From Corallococcus macrosporus (GTDB taxonomy: Bacteria > Myxococcota > Myxococcia > Myxococcales > Myxococcaceae), in NCBI RefSeq assembly GCF_017302985.1, contig NZ_JAFIMU010000008.1:219043-283042 (forward strand): 64,000 bases of DNA, written 5' to 3'. The first letter of the stretch is position 1. The number at the start of each line of letters is the position of its first letter. The translations under genes were made by a program, and so were the position numbers. The notes under the pieces were generated by a model. It saw only the letters and a list, made by a program, of their open reading frames with translations. It had not been told where the DNA came from and made no database searches. Positions 48,056 through 56,662 of this stretch are shown one piece after another.

Positions 48056-48616
48056 GTGCGCGACTATTTCCTCCGGCTGGCCATCGCATCGTTCGCGCTC
48101 GGCGTGGGCGGCGGCTGCCTTGACGACGAACGCACGACATCTCCCACCCCGCGCGACGTGGTGACGACCGCCGCACCGTGCGTGTACTTCAAGGACCTGG
48201 CGCCCTTTCTGCCGGAGTCGCTGGAGGGCTTCACGGTGGGTTCCACCGCGGGCTCCACGGGGAAGTACGGCGAGGTGTCCGTGTCGGAGGCGGAGCGCAC
48301 CTACACCCGGGGCGAAGGCCGCGAGGTGAAGGTGCGCATCGTGGACACCACCATGGGGCTGAAGCTGGGGCAAGCCATCCGCGAGGCGGCGCACAAGGCA
48401 CGCGGGCGAGCAGCCAGCGACCCCACGGCGCCCATCCAGTGGAAGGAAGCCGTGGGCTTCGTGCGCTATGACGCGGAGGAGGCCGTCGCGGAGGCGAACC
48501 TCCTGGTGGGCGACCGCTTCGTGGTGGCCGTCACCAGCCGCGGCTTCCCCAGCACCGTGGAGGTGCGGCGGGTGGCGCGAGGCATCGACCTGGCCGGGCT
48601 GGCCCGGCTGCAGTGA
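48056..48616 (+). CDS. Small lipoprotein of unknown function
   Basis: A 186-residue exported protein. The GTG at 48056 starts a lipoprotein signal (LRLAIASFALGVGGGC), after which a compact alpha/beta domain follows (KDLAPFLPESLEGFTVG, VKVRIVDTTMGLKLGQAI, VAVTSRGFPSTVEVRRVARG). The strand-helix pattern is regular, but I recognise no family. No good ribosome binding site precedes the start. It is divergent from the helicase gene, 34 bases apart, and 22 bases upstream of the Cys-rich gene. Confidence 0.7.
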   Translation: MRDYFLRLAIASFALGVGGGCLDDERTTSPTPRDVVTTAAPCVYFKDLAPFLPESLEGFTVGSTAGSTGKYGEVSVSEAERTYTRGEGREVKVRIVDTTMGLKLGQAIREAAHKARGRAASDPTAPIQWKEAVGFVRYDAEEAVAEANLLVGDRFVVAVTSRGFPSTVEVRRVARGIDLAGLARLQ

Positions 48617-48638
48617 TTCAAGAGTCCAAGGAGCGTTT

Positions 48639-49142
48639 GTGGCGGTGAAGGACAAGGGGTCGCGGCCCCAGACGACCCAGGAGTTGCTGGAGCAGGAGAA
48701 GGCGGCCCGCCTGGGCGTGTCGTCCCTGGGCAAGCGCGAGTTCATGGAGCAGTTCCAGAAGCTCTCCAAGAGCTACGCGGTGGACCCGGGCAACCCCGGC
48801 TCCTACGCGTGCGAGGGCTGTCAGCGCTGCGCCAACTGCATGTTCTGCAAGGACTGCGACAGCTGCCACCAGTGCACGCACTGCACGCGGTGCGAGCTGT
48901 GCACCAACTGCTCGCACTGCGTGGAGTGCAAGAACTGCCACGCGTGCGCCTACTGCGTGCAGAGCGAGAACTGCTCCAGCAGCGCGTACGTGGTGATGAG
49001 CAAGAACCTGCAGGACTGCAACTACTGCTTCGGCTGCGTGGGGCTGTCCAAGAAGGACTTCCACATCCTCAACGTGGGCTTCAGCCGCACCGAGTACTTC
49101 AAGGTCGTCGGGCGGCTGCGCAAGGAGCTGGGCATCCCGTAG
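48639..49142 (+). CDS. Cysteine-ladder protein (21 Cys, repeated CxxC)
   Basis: A 167-residue protein. After a 55-residue charged N-terminus with a QELLEQEKAARLG helix, 17 cysteines occur at exact three-residue spacing between residues about 62 and 110, then four more (ENC, DCNYCFGC), followed by a folded tail (KKDFHILNVGFSRTEYFKVV). Such spacing suggests a metal- or Fe-S-rich rod, or a short-rung solenoid. Related myxobacterial proteins are often labelled CaiB/BaiF, but I see no resemblance to that CoA-transferase family here. The GTG start has AAGGAG five bases upstream. No metal or function can be assigned. Confidence 0.85.
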   Translation: MAVKDKGSRPQTTQELLEQEKAARLGVSSLGKREFMEQFQKLSKSYAVDPGNPGSYACEGCQRCANCMFCKDCDSCHQCTHCTRCELCTNCSHCVECKNCHACAYCVQSENCSSSAYVVMSKNLQDCNYCFGCVGLSKKDFHILNVGFSRTEYFKVVGRLRKELGIP

Positions 49143-49157
49143 CCGGCCGCCCTCTTT

Positions 49158-50336
49158 TCAGAGGGCGCGCACGTAGAGGGCCTTGAGGTACTCCGTCTCC
49201 GCGAGGCCCGCGAGCACCGGGTGGTCCAGGCCGGCGCCGCGCCGCTCGAGAATCTGCACCGGGCGCTTCGCGTCCGCGGCGGCGTCCAGCACCATGGACT
49301 CGAAGCCCTGACGGTCCAGCTTCCCCGAGCACGAGCACGTCACCAGCAGGCCGTCCGGCTTGAGGCAGCGCAGGGCGCGCAGGTTGAGCTCGTGGTAGGC
49401 GCGCAGCGCGGTGGCCAGGCCCTCGCGGCGCTTGGCCAGCCCCGGCGGGTCCAGGACGATGGTGTCGAAGCGGCGGCCCTCCTGGTCGAAGCGGCGCAGC
49501 ACGTCGAACGCGTTGCCGTTCTCCACCTTCACGTTGGCGCGGCCGTTGGCCTCCGCGTTGGACTGGATGCGGGAGGCGGCCTTCGCGTCCTGCTCCACCG
49601 CGAGCACCGACGTGCAGTGCTTCGCGAGCGCGAGCGCGAAGCCGCCGTGATAGCTGAAGCAGTCCAGCGCGTCGCCGCGGCCCAGCTCGCCCGCGCGCAG
49701 GTGGTTGTCCACCTGGTCCAGGAACGCGCCCGTCTTCATGTCACCCAGGAGGTCCACGTCGAAGCGGTTGTCGCCCTCGTGGTAGGTGAAGCGCGCGGCG
49801 CCTTCGCCGTGCAGCAGGCGCACCTCGCGGGGCAGGCTCTCGAAGTCGCGGCCGGAGGCGTCGTCGCGGCACACCACGTGGCTTGCGCCCGTCTTCTCCA
49901 CCAGCGCCCGCGCGAGCATCTCCTTGCGCGCGTCCATGCCCTCCGACAGCGTCTGCACGGTGAGGCCCTGGCCATAGCGGTCCACGAAGAAGCCGGGCAG
50001 GAGGTCCGCCTCGCCGTGCACCAGGCGCAGGCCGTCGCGGCCGGGCAGCACCGCGCGGCGGGCGAGCGCGGCCTCCAGGCGGCGGATGAAGAAGGCGTCA
50101 TCCACCTTCTCCTCGTTCGGGCCCTTGCGCGTGAGCAGCCGCAGGGCGAGCGGGGAGCGGCGGGCGTAGAGGGCCTGGCCGATGGGGTTGCCCTGCGGAT
50201 CCACCACCGCCACCACCGCGCCCGGCGTGTCGGTGGAGGGGGCTTCGGTGAGCTCCGTGCGGTAGACCCAGGGGGTGCCGCGACGCAGCGTCTTGGCGCC
50301 CTTGAGGCTGACCCGGGCGGTGGGAAGGGAAGGCAT
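49158..50336 (-). CDS. RlmI-like class I rRNA methyltransferase
   Basis: A 392-residue enzyme. The N-terminal 75 residues are a PUA RNA-binding domain ([21 protein letters not shown]); an EEHAD-like central domain and a Rossmann methyltransferase follow, with [16 protein letters not shown] as the S-adenosylmethionine loop and the NPPY-equivalent [12 protein letters not shown]. RlmI methylates C1962 of 23S rRNA at C5; the CSC in [11 protein letters not shown] is typical of this group. The ATG at 50336 is used; a GTG at 50348 overlaps the upstream stop (GTGA). It is probably co-transcribed with the TPR-zincin gene. Confidence 0.88.
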   Translation of the reverse strand: MPSLPTARVSLKGAKTLRRGTPWVYRTELTEAPSTDTPGAVVAVVDPQGNPIGQALYARRSPLALRLLTRKGPNEEKVDDAFFIRRLEAALARRAVLPGRDGLRLVHGEADLLPGFFVDRYGQGLTVQTLSEGMDARKEMLARALVEKTGASHVVCRDDASGRDFESLPREVRLLHGEGAARFTYHEGDNRFDVDLLGDMKTGAFLDQVDNHLRAGELGRGDALDCFSYHGGFALALAKHCTSVLAVEQDAKAASRIQSNAEANGRANVKVENGNAFDVLRRFDQEGRRFDTIVLDPPGLAKRREGLATALRAYHELNLRALRCLKPDGLLVTCSCSGKLDRQGFESMVLDAAADAKRPVQILERRGAGLDHPVLAGLAETEYLKALYVRAL

Positions 50337-50344
50337 GTGGGGGC

Positions 50345-51604
50345 TCACTCCAGGCCGCGCGCGGCCAGTTCCTCGTCGTCTTCCCCTCGCAGATGCCCGA
50401 TTTCATGGAGCAGTGTCACGCGAATCTGTTCGCGCAGCTCCTCGGGCGTCCGCACCGCGCGGGCCAGGTTGCGCCGGTAGAGGGCCACCGAGCGGCAGGG
50501 CGTCTCCGAACCGTCGCACGGCTCCTGGAGGGACGGCCCCCGGAACAGGCCCAGGATGGTGGGCGACAAGGGCGGCTGGTTGGCGAGCAGGTCGTCCTCG
50601 GCGGGAATCTCCTCCGTGTCCACCGGCACGCCCTCCAGGTCCTTGCGCATGTCCGAGGGCAGGTCCGCCAGCGCCCGCGCCACCTGGGCCTTGAACTCCT
50701 CCGGGGAAGGCAGCGGCGGCGGGGGGAAGTCCTCGGGCTCCAGCGCCTGGGCCTTCGCGAAGTGCTCGTCCGCCCTGGCCCACTGGCCCTCGCGCTCCAA
50801 GAGGAGCCCCAGGTGCTGGTGCGCGTGCGCCGCGCGCTCCTTGTCCTTCAGGAGCGACGCGAAGGCCGCTTTCGCCTCGCGGAAGCGGCACAGCTCGAAG
50901 AGGGCCAGGGCCTTCTCGTACTTCGCCTCGTGGTTGCCCGGCTCGCGGGCGAGCACGATGGTGGCGCGGTCCAGCGCCTGGTCCGCCTGCCCCAAATCAT
51001 TGAAGGCCATGGCCGCCACCAGCGCCAGCGGGGGCACGAGCTCCGGGGGCGTGGAGGGCTGGGACAGGCCGCGCTCGGCGTAGAGCGCGCCCAGCTCGTC
51101 CCGCTCGCGCGTGGAGGGCAGCTGCACCGCGTACAGGTGCGCGGCGCCCAGGAGCGCGTCCGCGTCCCCGGGGTCGATGGCCAGCGCGCGGGCGTAGGCG
51201 AGCTGCGCCTCCGGCTCGCGGTGGAGCGCGGCCAGGGCGGCGCCCCGCTCCGCGTGGGCCGCGGCGAGGTCCGGCTCCAGCGCGGCGGCCTGCGCGGCGC
51301 AGGAGAGCGCTTCCTCGTAGCGGGCCGCGTCGTAGTAGTCGCGGGCCGCGTCCAGGGGGGCGCCTCCCTTCGCGTCGCACACCGCCAGCGGGTGGACCTC
51401 CGCCACGTCCTCGTCCAGCAGGCGCTTCACGGAGGCGCTGGGGCCCGCGTCCTCGGAGGAGGCGTCCGCGAGCGTCCCCGCGTCCTTCGCCACGGCGGCG
51501 GCCGCCGTGCCCGCATCCGTGCCCGCGTCGGCGGCAGCCGGAGAGGTTCGTTTGCAGGAGGCGAGCAGGAGGAGACAGACAGCGAGCAGACCGCGCCGCG
51601 ACAT
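50345..51604 (-). CDS. TPR lipoprotein with C-terminal zincin (HExxH) domain
   Basis: A 419-residue lipoprotein ([14 protein letters not shown]). After an Asp/Ala/Gly linker and a short cysteine-containing segment, residues about 110-290 form TPR units ([26 protein letters not shown] and later copies). The C-terminal 100 residues end in [18 protein letters not shown], the HExxH signature with downstream acidic residues of the Zincin_1 (DUF1025) family. The zinc histidines and catalytic glutamate are intact, so peptidase activity is possible but unproven. The gene stop overlaps the first possible start of the methyltransferase gene. Confidence 0.85.
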   Translation of the reverse strand: MSRRGLLAVCLLLLASCKRTSPAAADAGTDAGTAAAAVAKDAGTLADASSEDAGPSASVKRLLDEDVAEVHPLAVCDAKGGAPLDAARDYYDAARYEEALSCAAQAAALEPDLAAAHAERGAALAALHREPEAQLAYARALAIDPGDADALLGAAHLYAVQLPSTRERDELGALYAERGLSQPSTPPELVPPLALVAAMAFNDLGQADQALDRATIVLAREPGNHEAKYEKALALFELCRFREAKAAFASLLKDKERAAHAHQHLGLLLEREGQWARADEHFAKAQALEPEDFPPPPLPSPEEFKAQVARALADLPSDMRKDLEGVPVDTEEIPAEDDLLANQPPLSPTILGLFRGPSLQEPCDGSETPCRSVALYRRNLARAVRTPEELREQIRVTLLHEIGHLRGEDDEELAARGLE

Positions 51605-51709
51605 GGGCCGGGAGGCTATGGCATCCGACCCATGCACAGGAAGCGGGGACGTGCCTGCCCGGCCGAGGGGTCCCCTGCCCTCCCCGGCTGCATTACCCTC
51701 CGGCCACCC

Positions 51710-52291
51710 ATGAGCGAACTCATCCTGGCATCCACCTCCAGCGCGCGACGGGCCCTGATGGACGGGCTGGGCGTGCCCTACCGCACCAAAGCCCCCGGCG
51801 TGGACGAACACGTCCCCGCGGGCCTGCCCGCCGACGAGGCCGTGCGGATGCTCGCCGTGCGCAAGGCCCGCGCGGTGCAGGAGCGCCACCCGGAGGCCTG
51901 GGTGCTGGGCGCGGATCAGCTGGTGGAGGTGGGAAGCGACGTGCTGGGCAAGCCCCGGGACCGGGACGCGGCGCGGGCACAGCTCCAGCGCCTGCTGGGG
52001 AACACCCACGTCATCCACACCGCCGTGTGCCTGCTGGGGCCGGGTGGCCACCACTCGGAGACGGTGGAGGACACGCGCCTCACGTTCTTCCCCGTCCCGC
52101 CGGAGGAACTGGAGCGCTACCTGGACACCGGCGAGTGGGAGGGCTGCGCGGGCAGCTACCGCGTGGAGGGCCGGGGCCAGGCGCTGCTCCAGAAGCTGGA
52201 GGGCGACCGCACCAACGTGCAGGGCCTGCCCATGCTGTCCGTGGTGCGGCTCTTGCGGCAGGCGGGCTTCGATTTCTTCGTCCGCCCGTGA
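51710..52291 (+). CDS. maf: Maf-type nucleotide pyrophosphatase
   Basis: A 193-residue Maf protein that hydrolyses certain nucleoside triphosphates, among them modified pyrimidine or m7G forms. The N-terminal [18 protein letters not shown], the [22 protein letters not shown] block with its catalytic aspartate and lysine, and [16 protein letters not shown] (the SxxxxG pattern) are all seen. The glutamine in GADQLV rather than T suggests the YceF branch. It is divergent from the TPR-zincin gene. Confidence 0.9.
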   Translation: MSELILASTSSARRALMDGLGVPYRTKAPGVDEHVPAGLPADEAVRMLAVRKARAVQERHPEAWVLGADQLVEVGSDVLGKPRDRDAARAQLQRLLGNTHVIHTAVCLLGPGGHHSETVEDTRLTFFPVPPEELERYLDTGEWEGCAGSYRVEGRGQALLQKLEGDRTNVQGLPMLSVVRLLRQAGFDFFVRP

Positions 52292-52302
52292 GCCGCTAAA
52301 GC

Positions 52303-53265
52303 TCACCCCGCGCTGGACAGCTCCGCGAGGATTTCGTGGTACGCGGCGCGGGCCTTGTCGGACTGGTCCGCCTTGAAGCTCACCGCGGCCACCACCGGGT
52401 GGCCGCCCCCGCCGTAGCGGCCGGCGATGGCGGACAGGTCGTGCTGGCGCGTCTGGGGCTTCCACGGGTTGGAGCCCAGCGACACCTTCGCGCGCGACGC
52501 GCCCCTTCCGACCCACAGTGTGTAGCGCGCGTCCGGGTAGAGCGCGTACGCGATGAACTTGTTGAGGCTGTCCACGCCCTCGTCCACCAGGTCGAAGTGG
52601 ACGACGCCGTGCTCGTACCGGGCCTTCTCACGCACGAGGTCGATGTTGCGCTGGTGCCGGAAGAGCAGCGGCTCCAGCGGGGCGGCGATGAGCGGCGACG
52701 CGGCGATGTCCGCCAGCGAGTCCGTCTGCATGCGCCGGATGACCTCCGGGATGAGCGTGTCGTCCTTCGTCGCCTCCAGCACCGTCATGATGCGCAGCGC
52801 GGGCTCCTCCAGCGCCACCGCCATCTGGGGGCTGGGGAACTGCGCGCCGTCGATGATCTCCGCCCAGTGCAGCAGGTCCTTCAGCGGGGACGCGTCCCAG
52901 CCGAAGCGCTCGCGCGCCACGTCCGCCAGGTACAGCGTGCAGCTCTTGCGGTGCGGGTCGTGGAACTTCCGGCCGCTGGTGTCGCGCTGGAAGTGGGGCT
53001 CGTCGCCGGGCTGCTGGAAGGCGGAGGCGTGATGGTCGAACCACCAGGTGAGCCGCGCGTCCTGGCTGTAGCGGAAGTCGACGATGACGTTCTCGTCCCC
53101 GGTGAACACCGCCGGGTCGATGCCCTCCGCGCCCGGCTTGTGCGCCAGCCCCCGGTAGCTGAACGTCGCGTCCGCGCGCACGCGCTCCCGGTAGAAGCGG
53201 GTGAAGACCGCGGCGCTGGCCGCGCCGTCGAAACAGTTGTCGTGGAAGAGGACCTGGACTCGCAT
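52303..53265 (-). CDS. DHH-family phosphoesterase
   Basis: A 320-residue DHH/DHHA1 protein. Metal motifs are HDNCFDGAASAAVF (motif I, DxxDG-like), VDFRYS (II) and WWFDHHAS (III); the C-terminal DHHA1 signature is YGGGGHPVVAAVSF. These enzymes cut phosphodiesters, for example nanoRNA or cyclic dinucleotide products, or pAp. The exact substrate is not evident. It is convergent with maf, 11 bases away. Confidence 0.88.
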   Translation of the reverse strand: MRVQVLFHDNCFDGAASAAVFTRFYRERVRADATFSYRGLAHKPGAEGIDPAVFTGDENVIVDFRYSQDARLTWWFDHHASAFQQPGDEPHFQRDTSGRKFHDPHRKSCTLYLADVARERFGWDASPLKDLLHWAEIIDGAQFPSPQMAVALEEPALRIMTVLEATKDDTLIPEVIRRMQTDSLADIAASPLIAAPLEPLLFRHQRNIDLVREKARYEHGVVHFDLVDEGVDSLNKFIAYALYPDARYTLWVGRGASRAKVSLGSNPWKPQTRQHDLSAIAGRYGGGGHPVVAAVSFKADQSDKARAAYHEILAELSSAG

Positions 53266-53381
53266 GGGCGTCCGCCCTCTACCCTGAATCCCCGCCGCGT
53301 CCCAACCGCACCGTGGTCCCCGGGCCGCAGCCCCTGTGGCCAGGGGGTGACACAGGACCCACCCATTCTTTTCATGGCGTT

Positions 53382-53460
53382 GAACGAGATGCGCGCCATT
53401 GAACGATGCGTGGAAATCACTCCACTGACTGAACGAAAAACTCGACAGAACGAGGAACGA
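53382..53460 (+). repeat. Five GAACGA direct repeats upstream of a sigma-54-type promoter
   Basis: GAACGA occurs at 53382, 53401, 53431, 53448 and 53455, all in the same orientation, within a 367-base intergenic region that is otherwise free of genes (53266-53632). They lie about 100-180 bases upstream of a -24/-12 element, where enhancer-binding proteins usually bind. Confidence 0.6.
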
Positions 53461-53561
53461 CCCTGAAGGGCTGAAAAAAGGAACGCCTGCCTGCCCTACG
53501 GAAACCCGCTATCCGCAAGGAAAACCCCTGGAATCAGGAACCTGACGGGGAGGCTGAGCCC

Positions 53562-53577
53562 TGGCACCTCGCCTGCA
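53562..53577 (+). promoter_or_regulatory. Sigma-54-type -24/-12 promoter
   Basis: TGGCAC, five bases, CTGCA. The GG and GC doublets are exactly ten bases apart, as sigma-54 requires, with one mismatch (C for T) in the -12 box. The implied start near 53588 leaves about 45 bases of leader before the small basic protein gene. Confidence 0.6.
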
Positions 53578-53632
53578 TGGTGTCAGACCGACGAGGTACT
53601 CACCCGCGCGGCACGAAGTGGCGGGAGGAACC

Positions 53633-53884
53633 ATGGCGAAGCGGACCGCAGGCAAGGCGAAGGGTGGCACGGTGGTGCGGCGGCAGGGTCGGCGGGTGAT
53701 GCCCGCGCTGCGGCGCACGGCGAAGCGCGCGCGGGTGGCGGCCCAGAAGGCCCAGCTCACCGTGGGCGAGGTCATCGCCGCGGCGTTCGACACGGCGGGC
53801 GGTGAGATGAGCGGCGTGCTGGAGCTCGTCACCTCTCCGCAGATGACCCGCGCGCTGGGCCGCCGCATCGTCGTCGTGGGCTGA
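53633..53884 (+). CDS. Small basic protein of unknown function
   Basis: An 83-residue protein. The first 45 residues are strongly basic (KRTAGKAKGGTVVRRQGRR, then ALRRTAKRARVAAQKA), like a histone-type or nucleic-acid-binding tail; the remainder is a helix-rich neutral part (LTVGEVIAAAFDTAG, SPQMTRALGRRIVVVG). GGGAGGA lies four bases before the ATG, a strong ribosome binding site. It has the promoter described above and no operon partner. DNA or RNA binding is an inference from charge only. Confidence 0.7.
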   Translation: MAKRTAGKAKGGTVVRRQGRRVMPALRRTAKRARVAAQKAQLTVGEVIAAAFDTAGGEMSGVLELVTSPQMTRALGRRIVVVG

Positions 53885-54203
53885 GGAAGCAGCCCGCGTC
53901 CCGGCCCGTGAAGCCCAGGCCGCGCTGCCGGAAACGGAGCGCGCGGGCACCGGTGCCGTCGCGACACGGCTGTCAGCCCTCCTCCACCAGGTGCCGCGTT
54001 TCACGTGAGCGCGGGTGGAGTGTCTCCTCCCATTCCCCTTCGTCCTGGAACCTGGATCCGCTGGACCCGGAAACGGATCCGCGCGGGTTCATCCGGACCC
54101 TGGACTGCCCGCGTTCGTCACTTCGCGCCAGGTGGGCCGCGCGCTTCGCACCCTGAAACACGACGGCCCGCGCTCCCCGGAGAAACGGGAAACACGGGCC
54201 GGG
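53885..54203. other. Intergenic region with nothing recognised
   Basis: About 320 bases between the small basic protein gene and the terminator of the convergent lipoprotein gene. Short open frames exist on both strands but show no start signal, codon bias or domain. I see no RNA gene or repeat. Confidence 0.6.
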
Positions 54204-54224
54204 AAGCCCCGGAGACCGGGGCTT
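54204..54224 (-). terminator. Stem-loop after the TolB-like lipoprotein gene
   Basis: AAGCCCCGG and CCGGGGCTT form a perfect nine-base stem with a three-base loop, ten bases after the stop on the minus strand. Confidence 0.75.
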
Positions 54225-54234
54225 GGGACGCCGG

Positions 54235-55713
54235 TTACTGCCGGGGCTGCCAGCGCGGGCGGTAGTCGTCACCCTCGCTCGTCAGCACCGTGTACGTGTC
54301 CTTCGGGTGGGTGATGGCCGTGGCGGCGGGCTGGCCCGTGGCCGGGTCGATGGCCCTCACGACGAGCTGACCGCCCAGGACGTAGGCCACGAGGCGGCCA
54401 TCCGGGGAGAACGACGGCAGCGTGGCGTTCTCCGCGAAGAGCACCGGCTCGCCATCCTTCGCGCCCGAGGCGTCCACGCGCTGCACGTAGATGTCGTTGC
54501 CGCGGTCGGTGCCGCACAGCTCCGCGCCGGTGTTGCCGCACAGCACCGCGGCGTTGCCGATGAGCAGGTAGTTCGCGCGCACGTACGCCACCCACTTGCC
54601 GTCCGGCGACCAGTTCGGGTTCGCGATGTACGAATCCACCGAGCCGCCCGTCACGGGCCGGCTCGAGGTGCCCGCGAGCAGCTTCGGGTCGCCGCCGCCC
54701 GTCACCGGCAGCGAGTACAGCTTGAGCACCTGGGTGGCCTCCGTGCCGAAGTTCACGGTGGTGCCTTCGGGATTGGCCAGGAAGAGCAGCTGCGAGGTGA
54801 CGCGGTTGAAGTGCGGCTGCTCACCCGACGTGGGCGAGCCCGCGAGCACGGCCGGCGCGGCGCCGCCCGTGGACACGTAGATGCCCGTGCCCGCGGCGCT
54901 GTACGCGTAGTCCGTGCCGTTGGCCGCCCAGTCCGGGAAGGTGCCGCTGTTGGTGATCGAGGTGATGGTGCCGCCCGTCGGCGCGATGGTGGAGATGCCC
55001 GTGCTGCCGCGCACCCAGGCGATGAGGTTGCCCGGCTCCCACTCCATGTAGCGGATGCGCGCGGTGCCGCCCGTCGTCAGGACGTTGGGCTCGGCGGCCG
55101 TGAGCGGCACGGGGCGCACCGCGAGCTCACCCGCGGCGCCGGTGACGTCTCCCTGCACGAAGGCCACCTGGGTGCCGCCCGGGCCGAAGCGCGGGTAGGC
55201 GCTGAGGCCGCCGTCCGCGCTGAGCGACGTCATGCCCGGCACGTCGTAGGCCGTCACCAGGGCGCGCGTGCCGCCGTCGTTGCCCGTCACGGCGATGAGG
55301 AGCGACTGGCAGGTGGCGGCCTCGCAGCGCAGGCCCGCCATGCAGTCCGAGGACGCGGTGCACGCGTCGCCCTTGGCGACGTTCATGCCCGCGTCGGTGC
55401 CGGCGTCGACCTCCGTGCCCGCGTCGGTGCCGGCGTCGGCCTCCGTGCCCGCGTCGGTGCCGGCGTCCGTCCCACCGCCGGTGCCCGCGTCGCTGCCGGC
55501 GTCCGTCTCACCACCGGTGCCCGCGTCCTCTTCCGGCTCGGTGGGGATGGCGCGCAGTTCGCACTTGTTGTCGGCGTTGCAGACGTACGACTGACCCGCC
55601 GGAGGCGTGCCCTTGTCACGGCAGTCGAACTGATCGACGCACTCGTCGCCACAGCCGGTGGCCAGCATCGTCAGCGCCCCGAACAACGCACCCCACACCG
55701 CTCGCTTGGTCAT
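54235..55713 (-). CDS. Lipoprotein with Cys-rich head, DAGT repeats and beta-propeller
   Basis: A 492-residue lipoprotein. The ATG at 55713 has GGAGG seven bases upstream and starts a lipobox signal (LTMLATGC). A short six-cysteine head (DECVDQFDCRD, YVCNADNKCEL) is followed by an Asp-Ala-Gly-Thr repeat linker, another cysteine cluster (ACTASSDCMAGLRCEAATC) and a C-terminal beta-propeller of the TolB/PD40 type (NWSPDGKWVAYVRAN, SFSPDGRLVAYVLGG, with several weaker blades). It is likely surface or periplasmic; the ligand is unknown. Confidence 0.85.
   Translation of the reverse strand: MTKRAVWGALFGALTMLATGCGDECVDQFDCRDKGTPPAGQSYVCNADNKCELRAIPTEPEEDAGTGGETDAGSDAGTGGGTDAGTDAGTEADAGTDAGTEVDAGTDAGMNVAKGDACTASSDCMAGLRCEAATCQSLLIAVTGNDGGTRALVTAYDVPGMTSLSADGGLSAYPRFGPGGTQVAFVQGDVTGAAGELAVRPVPLTAAEPNVLTTGGTARIRYMEWEPGNLIAWVRGSTGISTIAPTGGTITSITNSGTFPDWAANGTDYAYSAAGTGIYVSTGGAAPAVLAGSPTSGEQPHFNRVTSQLLFLANPEGTTVNFGTEATQVLKLYSLPVTGGGDPKLLAGTSSRPVTGGSVDSYIANPNWSPDGKWVAYVRANYLLIGNAAVLCGNTGAELCGTDRGNDIYVQRVDASGAKDGEPVLFAENATLPSFSPDGRLVAYVLGGQLVVRAIDPATGQPAATAITHPKDTYTVLTSEGDDYRPRWQPRQ
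55384..55530 (-). repeat. In-frame [13 protein letters not shown] repeat
   Basis: Tandem codon-level repeats encoding Asp-Ala-Gly-Thr units with Gly-Gly or Glu interruptions, linking two domains of the lipoprotein. The units resemble the linker at 8474-8640 in an unrelated secreted protein. Confidence 0.85.
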
Positions 55714-55835
55714 TCTCATGCCTCCAAAGTCAGGGGGGGCGTCATAGCTTCGCGTTCACGGATGACGGGACGCCTTGAAGGGCCTGTCATCCGGGCTTGT
55801 CAGTGATTGAACGGCTCTGGGAAGAAGGGTGCTCA

Positions 55836-56633
55836 ATGATCGACACGCACTGCCATCTGGACGCCTCGCGCTTCGACCCGGACCGCGACAGCGTTGTCAC
55901 GCGCGCCTGGGCCGCGGGCCTGCACGGCATCCTCATTCCGGCGGTGGGGCCACAGACGTGGGAGCCGCTGCTGGAGCTGCCCCGCCGGGACGCGCGCATC
56001 CAGGTGGGGCTGGGCATCCATCCGCAGTTCCTGCCGGACCTGCGGCCGGAGGACGACGGCGCGCACCTGGAGCGGCTGGACGCGCTGCTGGCCCAGGGCG
56101 GCGCCGTCGCGGTGGGCGAGTGCGGACTGGACGGTCCGACGCTGCCGGGCGCCTCGCTGGAGCGGCAGCTGGCGGTGCTGCGCGGGCACCTGGCGCTGGC
56201 GCGCAAGCACGGGCTGCCGGTGCTGATGCACTGCCACCGGCTGCACCCGGCGATGATGGAGCTCCTGAAAGCGGAGGCCTGGCCGGAAGCCGGCATCCTC
56301 ATGCACAGCTACAGCGGCGGCGCGGAGCTGGCGCGCTTCTACATCCAGAAGGGCTGCCACTTCTCCTTCGCGGGCCCGGTGACCTGGGCGGAGGCGCGCA
56401 AGCCGCTGGACGCCCTGCGCGTGATTCCGGCGGACCGGCTGGTGGCGGAGACGGACTCGCCGGACCAGGCGCCCACGCCCTTCCGGGGGCAGCGCTCCGA
56501 GCCGGGCTACCTGCCCCACATCCTCGCGGGCATGGCGCAGGTGCTGGGGGAGCCGGTGGAGGTGCTCGCCCAGCGGACGACCGAGAATGCCCGCCGCCTG
56601 TTCCGGGAAGCTTTCCCCTCCCCTTCGCGGTAG
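55836..56633 (+). CDS. TatD-family metal-dependent hydrolase
   Basis: A 265-residue TIM-barrel nuclease/hydrolase. Metal ligands appear in order: IDTHCHLD at the start, GECGLDG (about residue 93), LMHCHRLHP (about residue 128), ILMHSYSGG (about residue 155) and ETDSPDQAP (about residue 205). TatD enzymes trim DNA or RNA 3' ends. The gap-like GLDG (GLDY in most) is a small deviation. AGGG lies about seven bases before the ATG at 55836. It is followed by tcdA after 29 bases, probably one transcript. Confidence 0.9.
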   Translation: MIDTHCHLDASRFDPDRDSVVTRAWAAGLHGILIPAVGPQTWEPLLELPRRDARIQVGLGIHPQFLPDLRPEDDGAHLERLDALLAQGGAVAVGECGLDGPTLPGASLERQLAVLRGHLALARKHGLPVLMHCHRLHPAMMELLKAEAWPEAGILMHSYSGGAELARFYIQKGCHFSFAGPVTWAEARKPLDALRVIPADRLVAETDSPDQAPTPFRGQRSEPGYLPHILAGMAQVLGEPVEVLAQRTTENARRLFREAFPSPSR

Positions 56634-56662
56634 GCGAGCGTCGCGTGATAGAGGAGCCCTTC

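Noticed and set aside
48639..49142. CaiB/BaiF CoA-transferase
   Set aside because: That label is often attached to similar myxobacterial proteins, but the protein is far too short and lacks the family's catalytic aspartate region.
53885..54234. Short open frames in the gap before the TolB-like lipoprotein gene
   Set aside because: They lack ribosome binding sites and the strong GC3 bias of real genes here, and show no domain.
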